Part shown: piece after piece, positions 43,823 to 52,023 of the stretch
Layout: every line of letters begins with the position of its first letter
Position numbering within the stretch: the first letter of the stretch is position 1
Assembly: GCA_050516505.1 (NCBI GenBank)
Contig: CP191518.1
Span: 248,001-312,000, forward strand
Length of the DNA stretch: 64,000 nt
From: Scandinavium ludwigii_A
GTDB lineage: Bacteria; Pseudomonadota; Gammaproteobacteria; Enterobacterales; Enterobacteriaceae
Reading direction: 5' to 3'
Translations under genes and position numbers: made by a program
Notes under the pieces: model-generated
The model's input: only the letters and a program-made list of their open reading frames with translations
Told to the model about the DNA's origin: nothing
The model's database searches: none

Positions 43823-46270
43823 ATGAATGCACCGATTACCTATGCTTCCCCCACGCTCAGCGTTGAGGCACTGAAACATTCGATTGCTTATAAGCTGATG
43901 TTTACCGTCGGGAAAGATCCGGCCATCGCCAATAAACACGAATGGCTGAACGCCACGCTGTTTGCCGTGCGTGACCGCCTCGTCGAACGCTGGCTGCGCT
44001 CCAACCGCGCGCAGCTATCCCAGGAAGTGAAGCAGGTTTACTACCTGTCGATGGAGTTTTTGATTGGCCGCACCCTTTCCAATGCGCTGTTATCGCTCGG
44101 TATTTATGACGACGTCAAAAACGCGCTGGAAGGGATGGGGCTCGACCTTGAAGAATTGATTGGCGAAGAGAATGATCCGGGCCTCGGTAACGGCGGTCTT
44201 GGCCGACTGGCGGCCTGTTTCCTGGATTCACTGGCGACGCTTGGCCTACCGGGCCGTGGCTACGGTATTCGCTACGACTACGGGATGTTCAAACAGAACA
44301 TCGTCGACGGGCGGCAAAAAGAGTCCCCGGACTACTGGCTGGAATACGGTAACCCGTGGGAATTTAAACGCCACAACACTCGCTATGCGGTGCGTTTCGG
44401 CGGCCGTATTCAGCAGGAAGGTAAAAAATCGCGCTGGGTTGAAACGGAAGAGATTCTCGCGGTTGCCTACGATCAGATCATTCCAGGCTATGACACCGAC
44501 GCCACCAATACGCTGCGTCTGTGGAACGCGCAGGCCAGTAGCGAAATCAACCTCGGTAAATTCAACCAGGGCGACTACTTCGCGGCGGTGGAGGATAAAA
44601 ACCATTCCGAGAACGTCTCCCGTGTTTTGTACCCGGACGACTCCACTTATTCCGGGCGCGAGCTGCGTCTGCGACAGGAGTATTTCCTGGTCTCGGCGAC
44701 GGTGCAGGACATTCTGAGTCGTCATTACCAATTGCATAAAACGTACAGCAATCTGGCAGCAAAAATTGCGATTCACCTCAACGACACGCACCCGGTGCTG
44801 TCGATCCCCGAGCTGATGCGCCTGCTTATCGACGAACACAAATTCACGTGGGATGAAGCGTTCGAGGTGACCTGTCAGGTCTTCTCCTACACCAACCACA
44901 CGCTGATGAGCGAAGCGCTGGAAACCTGGCCGGTGGACATGCTGGGCAAAATTCTGCCGCGCCATCTGCAAATCATCTTCGAGATTAACGACTACTTCCT
45001 GAAAACATTGCAGGAACAGTATCCAAACGACACCGGCTTGCTGAGCCGCACTTCAATTATCGACGAATCCGATGGCCGCCGTGTGCGCATGGCATGGCTG
45101 GCGGTGGTGATTAGCCACAAGGTCAACGGCGTGTCTGAGCTGCACTCCAACCTGATGGTGCAGTCGTTATTTGCCGATTTCGCGACAATTTTCCCGATGC
45201 GTTTTACCAACGTCACCAACGGGGTGACGCCGCGACGCTGGCTGGCGCTGGCGAACCCGCCGCTGTCTGAAGTGCTGGATGAAAACATTGGACGCACCTG
45301 GCGCACCGATCTCAGCCAGCTCAGCGAACTGGAACAGCATCTGGATTATCCGCAGGTGAACCAGGCGGTGCATCACGCCAAGCTTGAGAACAAAAAGCGG
45401 CTGGCAGACGTTATCGCCCAGCAGCTGAACGTAGTGGTTAATCCTAAGGCCTTGTTTGACGTACAGATTAAGCGCATTCACGAGTACAAACGTCAGTTGA
45501 TGAACGTACTGCATGTGATTACCCGCTATAACCGCATCAAGGCCGATCCGAGTGCCGAATGGGTGCCGCGGGTGAATATCTTCGCCGGGAAAGCCGCTTC
45601 GGCGTATTACATGGCGAAGCACATTATTCACCTTATCAACGACGTGGCGAAGGTGATCAACAACGATCCGCAGATTGGCGACAAACTGAAAATCGTGTTT
45701 ATCCCGAACTACAGCGTAAGCCTGGCGCAGGTGATCATCCCGGCGGCCGATCTTTCCGAACAGATTTCACTGGCCGGCACCGAGGCGTCGGGCACCAGTA
45801 ACATGAAGTTTGCGCTCAACGGCGCGCTGACCATCGGCACGCTGGACGGCGCCAACGTCGAAATGCTGGAGCACGTCGGCGCAGAGAATATCTTCATTTT
45901 CGGTAATACTGCGGAAGAGGTCGAAACGTTGCGCGCCAAAGGCTACAAGCCGCGGGATTACTACGACAAAGACGAGGAGCTGCATCAGGTGCTGACGCAG
46001 ATCGCCACCGGTTTGTTCAGCCCGGAAGAGCCGGGACGCTACCGTGACTTGGTGGATTCGCTGATTAACTTTGGGGACCACTACCAGGTGCTGGCGGATT
46101 ACCGCAGCTACGTTGACTGTCAGGACAGCGTCGATGAGCTGTACCGCAATCCGGAAGAGTGGACCACTAAAGCGATGCGCAATATTGCCAACATGGGCTA
46201 CTTCTCGTCAGACCGCACGATTCAGGAGTACGCGGAGACAATCTGGCATATCGATCCGGTAAGGCTCTAA
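43823..46270 (+). CDS. glgP: Glycogen phosphorylase GlgP
   Basis: GlgP releases glucose-1-phosphate from the non-reducing ends of glycogen. The 815-residue GT35 enzyme has the PLP lysine in EASGTSNMKFALNG (Lys662) and the usual NGGLGRLAACFLDS near residue 120. The length equals the E. coli enzyme. It starts 17 bases after glgA and ends the cluster at a strong terminator. MalP at 59083 is its maltodextrin-specific paralogue. Confidence 0.97.
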   Translation: MNAPITYASPTLSVEALKHSIAYKLMFTVGKDPAIANKHEWLNATLFAVRDRLVERWLRSNRAQLSQEVKQVYYLSMEFLIGRTLSNALLSLGIYDDVKNALEGMGLDLEELIGEENDPGLGNGGLGRLAACFLDSLATLGLPGRGYGIRYDYGMFKQNIVDGRQKESPDYWLEYGNPWEFKRHNTRYAVRFGGRIQQEGKKSRWVETEEILAVAYDQIIPGYDTDATNTLRLWNAQASSEINLGKFNQGDYFAAVEDKNHSENVSRVLYPDDSTYSGRELRLRQEYFLVSATVQDILSRHYQLHKTYSNLAAKIAIHLNDTHPVLSIPELMRLLIDEHKFTWDEAFEVTCQVFSYTNHTLMSEALETWPVDMLGKILPRHLQIIFEINDYFLKTLQEQYPNDTGLLSRTSIIDESDGRRVRMAWLAVVISHKVNGVSELHSNLMVQSLFADFATIFPMRFTNVTNGVTPRRWLALANPPLSEVLDENIGRTWRTDLSQLSELEQHLDYPQVNQAVHHAKLENKKRLADVIAQQLNVVVNPKALFDVQIKRIHEYKRQLMNVLHVITRYNRIKADPSAEWVPRVNIFAGKAASAYYMAKHIIHLINDVAKVINNDPQIGDKLKIVFIPNYSVSLAQVIIPAADLSEQISLAGTEASGTSNMKFALNGALTIGTLDGANVEMLEHVGAENIFIFGNTAEEVETLRAKGYKPRDYYDKDEELHQVLTQIATGLFSPEEPGRYRDLVDSLINFGDHYQVLADYRSYVDCQDSVDELYRNPEEWTTKAMRNIANMGYFSSDRTIQEYAETIWHIDPVRL

Positions 46271-46278
46271 TTTTCCCC

Positions 46279-46308
46279 TGCCAGGTGATATTTCACCTGG
46301 CATTCATT
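46279..46308 (+). terminator. glgP intrinsic terminator
   Basis: TGCCAGGTGA, TATT, TCACCTGGCA form a perfect ten-base stem followed by TTCATTTTTCTT, eight bases after the glgP stop. Confidence 0.92.
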
Positions 46309-46600
46309 TTTCTTAATTAATTATTAATCAAGTCTTCCCATCATATTTTATCAATTGCAATTGGTAATTAACTCATTGAAGTTTAAGTTATTTTTATGAG
46401 CTGTGAATATTCATGGCGTGAATGTGAAGTGTCTATTGATTCACGCCACTATCCAGCTATCTTGTGTTAATCCGCTATCGGCATATAATCCGAGTCCTGG
46501 TCAACGCCTCGTATGATCAATATCAATCGTTATTATCTCCATGTATCTACTCTCAATATATATTGAGGTATCGTACTCTATTTATTCTGAAGGAACTATT
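46309..46600 (+). other. AT-rich upstream region of the fimbrial operon
   Basis: These roughly 290 bases have no gene and are markedly rich in A and T (runs such as TTAATTAATTATTAATCAAG). They should hold the fimbrial promoter and are a likely target for H-NS-type silencing. I looked for the facing inverted repeats of an invertible promoter switch and found none. CAATTGCAATTG (about 46353-46364) is a short palindrome. No fimbrial regulator or recombinase gene lies next to it. Confidence 0.55.
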
Positions 46601-47110
46601 ATGCGTAAGCTCGCATTAGTATGCAGTGTTGCCGTTTTATTCTCAGGCCTGGTGCAGGCCGACGGCGGAAAAATTAATTTCAATGGCGAGATCCTCGACA
46701 CGGCATGTGAAATCGATACCGGTTCGAAAGATTTAGATGTCAACCTGGGTAAAGTAAGCAAAACTGACTTTTCCGGTGCGGGCTCCGTTGCGGCGGAGAC
46801 CGGATTTGAACTTAAATTGACTAATTGCCCCATCGTCACCAGCGCCACTATCAAATTTGAAGGAACAGCAAAAGACGGCGACAACAAAGTTATTGATGTG
46901 AAAGATGATGTCGGTGCTGCGGGGGGCGTAGGTATTCAGATTCTGGACGCCTCCCGTAATGTGGTTCCGCTGTTTACTCCATCCAGCAGTTATGACCTGC
47001 TTGAAGGCATTAATACCCTGGCATTTACCGCACGTTATTACGCCACGGCAGCTGAAGTGACGGCGGGCCCGGCCAATGCGGTAGCCAACTTCACAGTCAA
47101 TTATAACTAA
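46601..47110 (+). CDS. Major fimbrial subunit (chaperone-usher pilin)
   Basis: This 169-residue pilin has a signal peptide of 20 residues (LVQA/DGGK), the two cysteines typical of FimA-type subunits (Cys36 and Cys76) and a C-terminal beta strand AVANFTVNYN that would be bound by the chaperone. The start has an AAGGA ribosome site eight bases upstream. It is the first gene of a five-gene operon; a terminator directly behind it suggests it is expressed far above the later genes. It is clearly a fimbrial protein, but I do not recognise a named fimbrial type. Confidence 0.9.
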   Translation: MRKLALVCSVAVLFSGLVQADGGKINFNGEILDTACEIDTGSKDLDVNLGKVSKTDFSGAGSVAAETGFELKLTNCPIVTSATIKFEGTAKDGDNKVIDVKDDVGAAGGVGIQILDASRNVVPLFTPSSSYDLLEGINTLAFTARYYATAAEVTAGPANAVANFTVNYN

Positions 47111-47125
47111 TTAACTGTCTCATAC

Positions 47126-47158
47126 AAAAATATGAGCCTCGATGAGACTCATATTTTT
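47126..47158 (+). terminator. Partial terminator behind the major pilin gene
   Basis: AAAAATATGAG and CTCATATTTTT pair around an 11-base loop, ending in a T run. In fimbrial operons such a structure lets most transcripts stop after the major subunit while a minority continue into chaperone and usher genes. Confidence 0.88.
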
Positions 47159-47215
47159 AGTGTTTCGAAAATTAATGTTTTCACTTCGTTAAATTTTAGG
47201 TCGGAATAGTTAATT

Positions 47216-47887
47216 ATGCATTATGTAAAATATGTTTTATCCGGGTTCTTATTCACCTATATGTGTGCCGCGCAGGCGGGCGTTATTATCGGTGGCACGC
47301 GTCTGATTTATGATGGCGCAAAAAATGAAGCGTCACTCAGTATTGAGAATCCGGATAAAATTGAATATTTAATTCAGTCCTGGGTAGAGAGTGATGAGAA
47401 TGGCAAGTCCAATGCGCCATTTGTCATTACCCCACCGTTATTCCGTCTGGATAGCACGCAAAAAAATATCCTGCGTGTTGTTAACACCGGTAATTTACCG
47501 GCCGATCGTGAATCGCTCTTCTGGCTGAACATTAAATCTATCCCTTCCGTTGAGCGCCGGGACAACACCCTGCAACTGGCGATCAAAACCCGTATCAAGC
47601 TTATCTTTCGACCACAAGCGCTGAAAGGCGTGGCGCCTGAAACGGTGACCGACAAGCTGGTCTGGAAAAAGCAGGGCGACCAGCTGATGGTGCGCAACCC
47701 GACCGCTTATTACATGAACTTTTCGTCGGTGAAGATCAACGGCACGCCAGTTAAAAGCGCGCAGTGGGTTGCTCCGCATTCTGATGCCACGTTTTCCCTG
47801 CCGAAGGGCGTGAGCGGCAAGGAACTGCACTGGACACTGATCGGTGATTACGGCGCGGCTGGCAAGGAACATTCTGCAGGTATTTAA
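47216..47887 (+). CDS. Periplasmic fimbrial chaperone (PapD/FimC family)
   Basis: This 223-residue precursor has a signal peptide cut after residue 21 (AAQA/GVIIGG). It folds pilins by donating its G1 strand. Arg29, position 8 of the mature chain (GGTRLIY), and Lys128 (KTRIKLIFRP) are the pair that anchors the pilin C-terminus. WLNIKSIP and alternating hydrophobic residues in TLQLAIKTRI mark the G1 strand, and the short loop before it fits the FGS subfamily. It lies between the pilin and usher genes. Confidence 0.94.
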   Translation: MHYVKYVLSGFLFTYMCAAQAGVIIGGTRLIYDGAKNEASLSIENPDKIEYLIQSWVESDENGKSNAPFVITPPLFRLDSTQKNILRVVNTGNLPADRESLFWLNIKSIPSVERRDNTLQLAIKTRIKLIFRPQALKGVAPETVTDKLVWKKQGDQLMVRNPTAYYMNFSSVKINGTPVKSAQWVAPHSDATFSLPKGVSGKELHWTLIGDYGAAGKEHSAGI

Positions 47888-47926
47888 CGTTGTGGGCATG
47901 TATTGATGAGAATCGCCGGGAAGAGA

Positions 47927-50479
47927 ATGAATAAAAAACGTAATCATAAGATGAACCCGCTGCGGCACTCATACCTTGCCAGAATTATTATCATTGCGTT
48001 GGCAGCCGGTCTGAGCACGCCGTTACACGCTGAACGCTATTTTGATCCCGCATTGCTCGAGCTGGGTGCGCCTTCGCAGGGAAAAGCGGACCTTTCCCTG
48101 TTTGAAAAAGGGGGGCAGTCGCCTGGCACCTATCGGGTTGAAGTCTGGCTGAATAAGGCGATCGTCGATACCCGTGATGTCGAGTTCAAACTGGTTGATC
48201 TCGCCGACGGGAAAAAGGTGCTCCAGCCCTGCCTTTCCGCCTCTGCGCTTCAGAGCTACGGTGTAAAACAGTCGCTGCTAACCGATATCTCCGCCACGGA
48301 AACCTGTGTCAATTTATCGGTAATCGACCACGCCTCCAGTGATTTTGACTTTCCCCGACTGCGCCTTAATCTGAGTTTTCCGCAGGCGGCGCTGGAAGTT
48401 CACGCCAGGGGCTATGTCTCGCCGGAGCGCTGGGATGAAGGCATTACCGCGCTGTTGCTGAATTACAGTTTTAGCGGGGCGCAGAATCACGCCCGCAACG
48501 CACAGGTCGAAGATAACGACAATCAGTATCTGAACCTGCGGCCGGGTTTTAACTTCGGCCCGTGGCGCCTGCGCAACTATTCTACCTGGTCGCGTGACAG
48601 TAGCGGCCAGTCAAGCTGGGATTCCGTTTATACCTATCTGCAGCGCGATATCATTGCGTTGCGCGGGCAAATGACGCTGGGTGACAGTAACTCACCTGCG
48701 GACGTTTTCGATAGCGTGCCGTTTCGCGGGGCGCAGCTTGCCTCCGATGATGAAATGTTACCGGACAGCCTGCGCGGTTACGCCCCGGTCGTGAAAGGGA
48801 TTGCCCGCACCAACGCTGAAGTCACGGTTCGCCAGAACGGTTACGTCATCTACCAAACCTCGGTCGCGCCCGGCGCCTTTGAAATTAACGACATGTATCC
48901 GACCGGCAGCAGCGGCGATCTTGACGTCACCATTAAAGAGACGGATGGCAGTGAACAGCATCTGGTGCTGCCTTTCGCCAGCCTGCCCGTTTTGCAGCGC
49001 GAAGGCCGACTCAAATACAGCTTCACCGGCGGTCAATATCGTGCCTACGACGGGGATATCGACAAGACCCAGTTTGTGCAGGGCACGGCCATTTATGGTT
49101 TGCCGTGGAATACCACGGTCTATGGTGGTTTGCAGTCAGCTGGGGATAAATACGGCGCGCTGGCGTTGGGCCTGGGGCTTAACCTCGGTGGTATCGGCGC
49201 AATTTCCGCCGATGTGACGATGGCGAAATCCACGCTTAAGAATGAAGAGACCGCGCGCGGTCGGTCCTGGCGGTTCCGCTACAGCAAAAACATGGTCGAA
49301 ACCGGGACCAACTTCTCCATTGCCGGTTATCGCTATTCCACCCAAGGCTACTACGGTATGCAGGACGTACTGGATACCTGGCGAAGCGCGGATGAAGACG
49401 TGACGCCTGACCGCCGACGTAATCGTTTTGAAGTCTCGGTGAATCAGAACTTATGGGATAAAGCCGGATCGTTATCCCTGAGCCTGATCAAAGAAGATTA
49501 CTGGAATGACGCACGCGATATGCGTTCCATCACGGCCGGGTACAACAACAGCTGGAATGGGATCAGCTATTCCGTCAATTACAGCTACAACCGTAATACC
49601 ACCTCGGATGATTACGAGAAGGTTTATCAGTCAGATCAAATCCTGTCCCTGAATATCAGTGTGCCTCTCGACAAGTGGATGCCGAATACCTGGGCCAGCT
49701 ATAGCGCCAACAGCCAGAAAAGCGGTGGGACAACCCACAGCCTGGGGCTGAACGGCTCGGCGCTGGAAGACAAAAATCTGAACTGGAGCGTTCAGGAAGG
49801 TTATAGCTCCGACCAGACCGGCACAACGGGTAACGCCAGTCTGAATTACAAAGGCGGATATGGGAATGCGTCGGCGGGTTATAGCTACGACCATGACTAT
49901 CGACGTCTGAACTATGGCTTACAGGGGGGCATCGTGCTGCATGGTGATGGCATTACGTTCTCACAACCGCTAGGCGATACGATCGCACTGGTGAAAGCAC
50001 CGGGTGCGGCGGGCGTCAAAGTACAGAATCAGACCGGGGTACGGACGGATTACCGGGGCTATACCACGCTCCCGTATCTCAGTGCATACCGCGAAAACAG
50101 CGTCGATCTCGATAGCGAGAGCCTGGCCGATAACGTGGATCTCTCTTTGACCTCCAAAACCGTGGTGCCGACGCATGGTGCAGTGGTTCGGGCTAACTTT
50201 GACACCCATATCGGCGCCCGCGCGTTAATCACCATGATGACGGCGGAAAATCGGCCGGTGCCGTTTGGTGCAGTCGTTTCGGCAGCATCTGGCGAAGACA
50301 ACATTGCCAGCGGAATGGTCGGTGATGGCGGCCAGGTGTATATGACCGGTCTGCCAGCGCAGGGCACGCTTCAGGTGCAGTGGGGTCGTCAGGAAGGGGA
50401 GCAGTGCCGGATTCACTACCAGTTGCCAGCAGCTGAACCCAAAAGTGGCATTGTCATGCTAAACAGCTCCTGTCGTTGA
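47927..50479 (+). CDS. Fimbrial outer-membrane usher (FimD/PapC family)
   Basis: This 850-residue outer-membrane usher takes chaperone-pilin complexes and exports the growing fibre. It has a long signal peptide (about residues 1-35, ending STPLHA/ERYFDPALLEL), the periplasmic N-domain with YRVEVWLN, a 24-strand barrel region with the plug (about 240-330, VTVRQNGYVIYQTSVAPGAF) and two C-terminal domains with a Cys pair (EGEQCRIHYQLP and LNSSCR). I chose the ATG at 47927, preceded by GGGAAGAG; ATG 47906 and ATG 47951 are alternatives. It ends four bases into the open frame of the next subunit. Confidence 0.93.
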   Translation: MNKKRNHKMNPLRHSYLARIIIIALAAGLSTPLHAERYFDPALLELGAPSQGKADLSLFEKGGQSPGTYRVEVWLNKAIVDTRDVEFKLVDLADGKKVLQPCLSASALQSYGVKQSLLTDISATETCVNLSVIDHASSDFDFPRLRLNLSFPQAALEVHARGYVSPERWDEGITALLLNYSFSGAQNHARNAQVEDNDNQYLNLRPGFNFGPWRLRNYSTWSRDSSGQSSWDSVYTYLQRDIIALRGQMTLGDSNSPADVFDSVPFRGAQLASDDEMLPDSLRGYAPVVKGIARTNAEVTVRQNGYVIYQTSVAPGAFEINDMYPTGSSGDLDVTIKETDGSEQHLVLPFASLPVLQREGRLKYSFTGGQYRAYDGDIDKTQFVQGTAIYGLPWNTTVYGGLQSAGDKYGALALGLGLNLGGIGAISADVTMAKSTLKNEETARGRSWRFRYSKNMVETGTNFSIAGYRYSTQGYYGMQDVLDTWRSADEDVTPDRRRNRFEVSVNQNLWDKAGSLSLSLIKEDYWNDARDMRSITAGYNNSWNGISYSVNYSYNRNTTSDDYEKVYQSDQILSLNISVPLDKWMPNTWASYSANSQKSGGTTHSLGLNGSALEDKNLNWSVQEGYSSDQTGTTGNASLNYKGGYGNASAGYSYDHDYRRLNYGLQGGIVLHGDGITFSQPLGDTIALVKAPGAAGVKVQNQTGVRTDYRGYTTLPYLSAYRENSVDLDSESLADNVDLSLTSKTVVPTHGAVVRANFDTHIGARALITMMTAENRPVPFGAVVSAASGEDNIASGMVGDGGQVYMTGLPAQGTLQVQWGRQEGEQCRIHYQLPAAEPKSGIVMLNSSCR

Positions 50480-50499
50480 ATAAGAGATTTGAGGAAACC

Positions 50500-51006
50500 A
50501 TGATGAAAAAAATTAACCTGTTTGCCGCTGCTGCACTGCTGTTCGCATCACCGGTACTCATTGCCGCCACCACCATTCAGATTACTGGCAAAGTGGTGGC
50601 CTCTCCGTGCGTAGTAGACGACTCTCTGTCGGTGGATTTAGGGCAGGACATTCAGGCGAAAGATTTGGAGACCGCCGGAACGGGGTCTGACTGGGTGCCC
50701 TTTACCCTGGATCTGAAGCAGTGTCCGTCGGGCACTACCTCGGTGACCGTGGCCTTCTCCGGTACGCCGGACAACGCCGATGCGACCCGGCTGTATCAAA
50801 ATAGCGGTACGGCGAAGAATATCGCTGTGGAATTGCTGGATGACCAAAACACCCCGCTGGGTAATGGGTCCACCGCAACGAAAACCATTGATAAGACGTC
50901 GCATTCCTATACCTATAATCTTAAAGCGCGCGCGTACACCGCATTGGGCGAAGTCATGCCAGGGACTATCGCTTCCGAAGTGCTTGTGGCATTTACCTAC
51001 AATTAA
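50500..51006 (+). CDS. Minor fimbrial subunit (FimF/FimG-like)
   Basis: This 168-residue pilin has a signal peptide of about 22 residues (VLIAA), paired cysteines (Cys37 in ASPCVVDD, Cys75 in LKQCPSG) and a C-terminal strand EVLVAFTYN. Its place between usher and adhesin fits an adaptor that links the rod to the tip. A GAGGA ribosome site lies at 50491-50495; the start is ATG 50500 or the adjacent ATG 50503. A TTG start at 50476 overlapping the usher is less likely. Confidence 0.88.
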   Translation: MMKKINLFAAAALLFASPVLIAATTIQITGKVVASPCVVDDSLSVDLGQDIQAKDLETAGTGSDWVPFTLDLKQCPSGTTSVTVAFSGTPDNADATRLYQNSGTAKNIAVELLDDQNTPLGNGSTATKTIDKTSHSYTYNLKARAYTALGEVMPGTIASEVLVAFTYN

Positions 51007-51019
51007 TGGACAGGCCGAC

Positions 51020-51982
51020 ATGAAATACAGCAAATTGAGTTGGATGGCCGCGTTCCTCCTGATCTCAGGCTACGCGCAGGCAAACTATTCGACGATAATG
51101 AGTCTGGAAAAAGAGACAGTAACCTACGCGCTGGGTGCCGTTTCGATACCGGATGCGGTCGGGGCGACCACGGCGTGGGAGCAGAATAACTCATTGCGTT
51201 ATTCTACGGCCTGTAATATCGGAGGAAATGGCGCGGCGACGGTTTCGCTGAATATTGCCGGAACGCAGGTGGATAATGCGACCTGGAAGACCGATAACGC
51301 CGGTGTGGGGATACAGTTCAAACTATTTGATGGTTACGGTTATTTTCCCTCGACCCAAAGTTATCCCTATGACTCAAGGTTAACCGTCTGCGCAGGAGGC
51401 GGTACTTCATATATTCACGTTTCTTATCGATTGGTGCGATTAGCCCAACAACTGCCCCCCGGCGATATCGGCCCGTTGCCAACGGTAACGGTTGTGGTGA
51501 ATAACGATGAGCCTGGTGCCAGTGATTTGAGTCAGCTTTTTTTGAGTGGGATAGGCAGTAGTCCAACAGTGACGAACTGTACGATTAATGCCCCGTCGCA
51601 GATAACGCTACCCGACCTCCATACTGCTGACGTGGCGACTAAGGTCAATATAGGCACGACGCCTCTTAACATCACGCTGGAAAACTGTCCGGGGGCGGTG
51701 AACAATATTACCTATAAATTCTCACCTGCTGATGGTACACATGATTATGCTAATGGCGTGATGAAAACGGCCCCCGGTTCTGCCCATGGCGTATATTTAC
51801 GACTGACGAGGGAAAACGGGGAGGCCGATCCGTTGTCTAGTGAACCTCATACTCTCGATACGTATCAGGGAAGCGGCAATTACGCGCTACCTATCAACAT
51901 CTCTTATTATATTCATACTCCGTCGGATGTCACATCCGGGCCAGTGAACGAGGCGTTAACCTTAACAGTGGGTTATAACTGA
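51020..51982 (+). CDS. Putative two-domain fimbrial tip adhesin (FimH-like architecture)
   Basis: This 320-residue precursor has a signal peptide of about 21 residues (GYAQA/NYST). The first domain (about 22-165) has one cysteine pair, Cys65 and Cys124, and would be the receptor-binding domain. The second (about 178-320) is a pilin domain with Cys187 (TNCTINAPSQITLPDL) and Cys223 (ENCPG) and the C-terminal strand EALTLTVGYN. Size and last position in the operon fit FimH-type adhesins. The binding domain resembles no adhesin I can name, so the receptor is unknown. The start ATG 51020 is 14 bases after the preceding stop. A longer open frame upstream overlaps the minor subunit gene and is rejected. 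Confidence 0.85.
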   Translation: MKYSKLSWMAAFLLISGYAQANYSTIMSLEKETVTYALGAVSIPDAVGATTAWEQNNSLRYSTACNIGGNGAATVSLNIAGTQVDNATWKTDNAGVGIQFKLFDGYGYFPSTQSYPYDSRLTVCAGGGTSYIHVSYRLVRLAQQLPPGDIGPLPTVTVVVNNDEPGASDLSQLFLSGIGSSPTVTNCTINAPSQITLPDLHTADVATKVNIGTTPLNITLENCPGAVNNITYKFSPADGTHDYANGVMKTAPGSAHGVYLRLTRENGEADPLSSEPHTLDTYQGSGNYALPINISYYIHTPSDVTSGPVNEALTLTVGYN

Positions 51983-51989
51983 TCGCTCG

Positions 51990-52014
51990 CGGGCGATCGG
52001 CAATAGATCGCCCG
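51990..52014. terminator. Hairpin between the adhesin gene and glpD
   Basis: CGGGCGATC, a seven-base loop and GATCGCCCG form a strong stem between convergent genes. It has no T run on the plus side, so it may act mainly as a transcript-end stabiliser. An overlapping smaller stem GATCGC/GCGATC begins at 51981. Confidence 0.65.
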
Positions 52015-52023
52015 GCGGTGTAT

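Noticed and set aside
46309..46600. Invertible promoter switch before the fimbrial operon
   Set aside because: No facing inverted repeats of useful length flank the region, and no FimB/FimE-type recombinase gene is in the window.
50780..51019. 80-codon N-terminal extension of the adhesin frame
   Set aside because: It overlaps the minor pilin gene in another frame, and a normal signal peptide begins only at 51020.
46271..52023. Insertion sequence or integrase at the edges of the fimbrial island
   Set aside because: No transposase or integrase reading frame, terminal inverted repeats or tRNA gene were found at either border.
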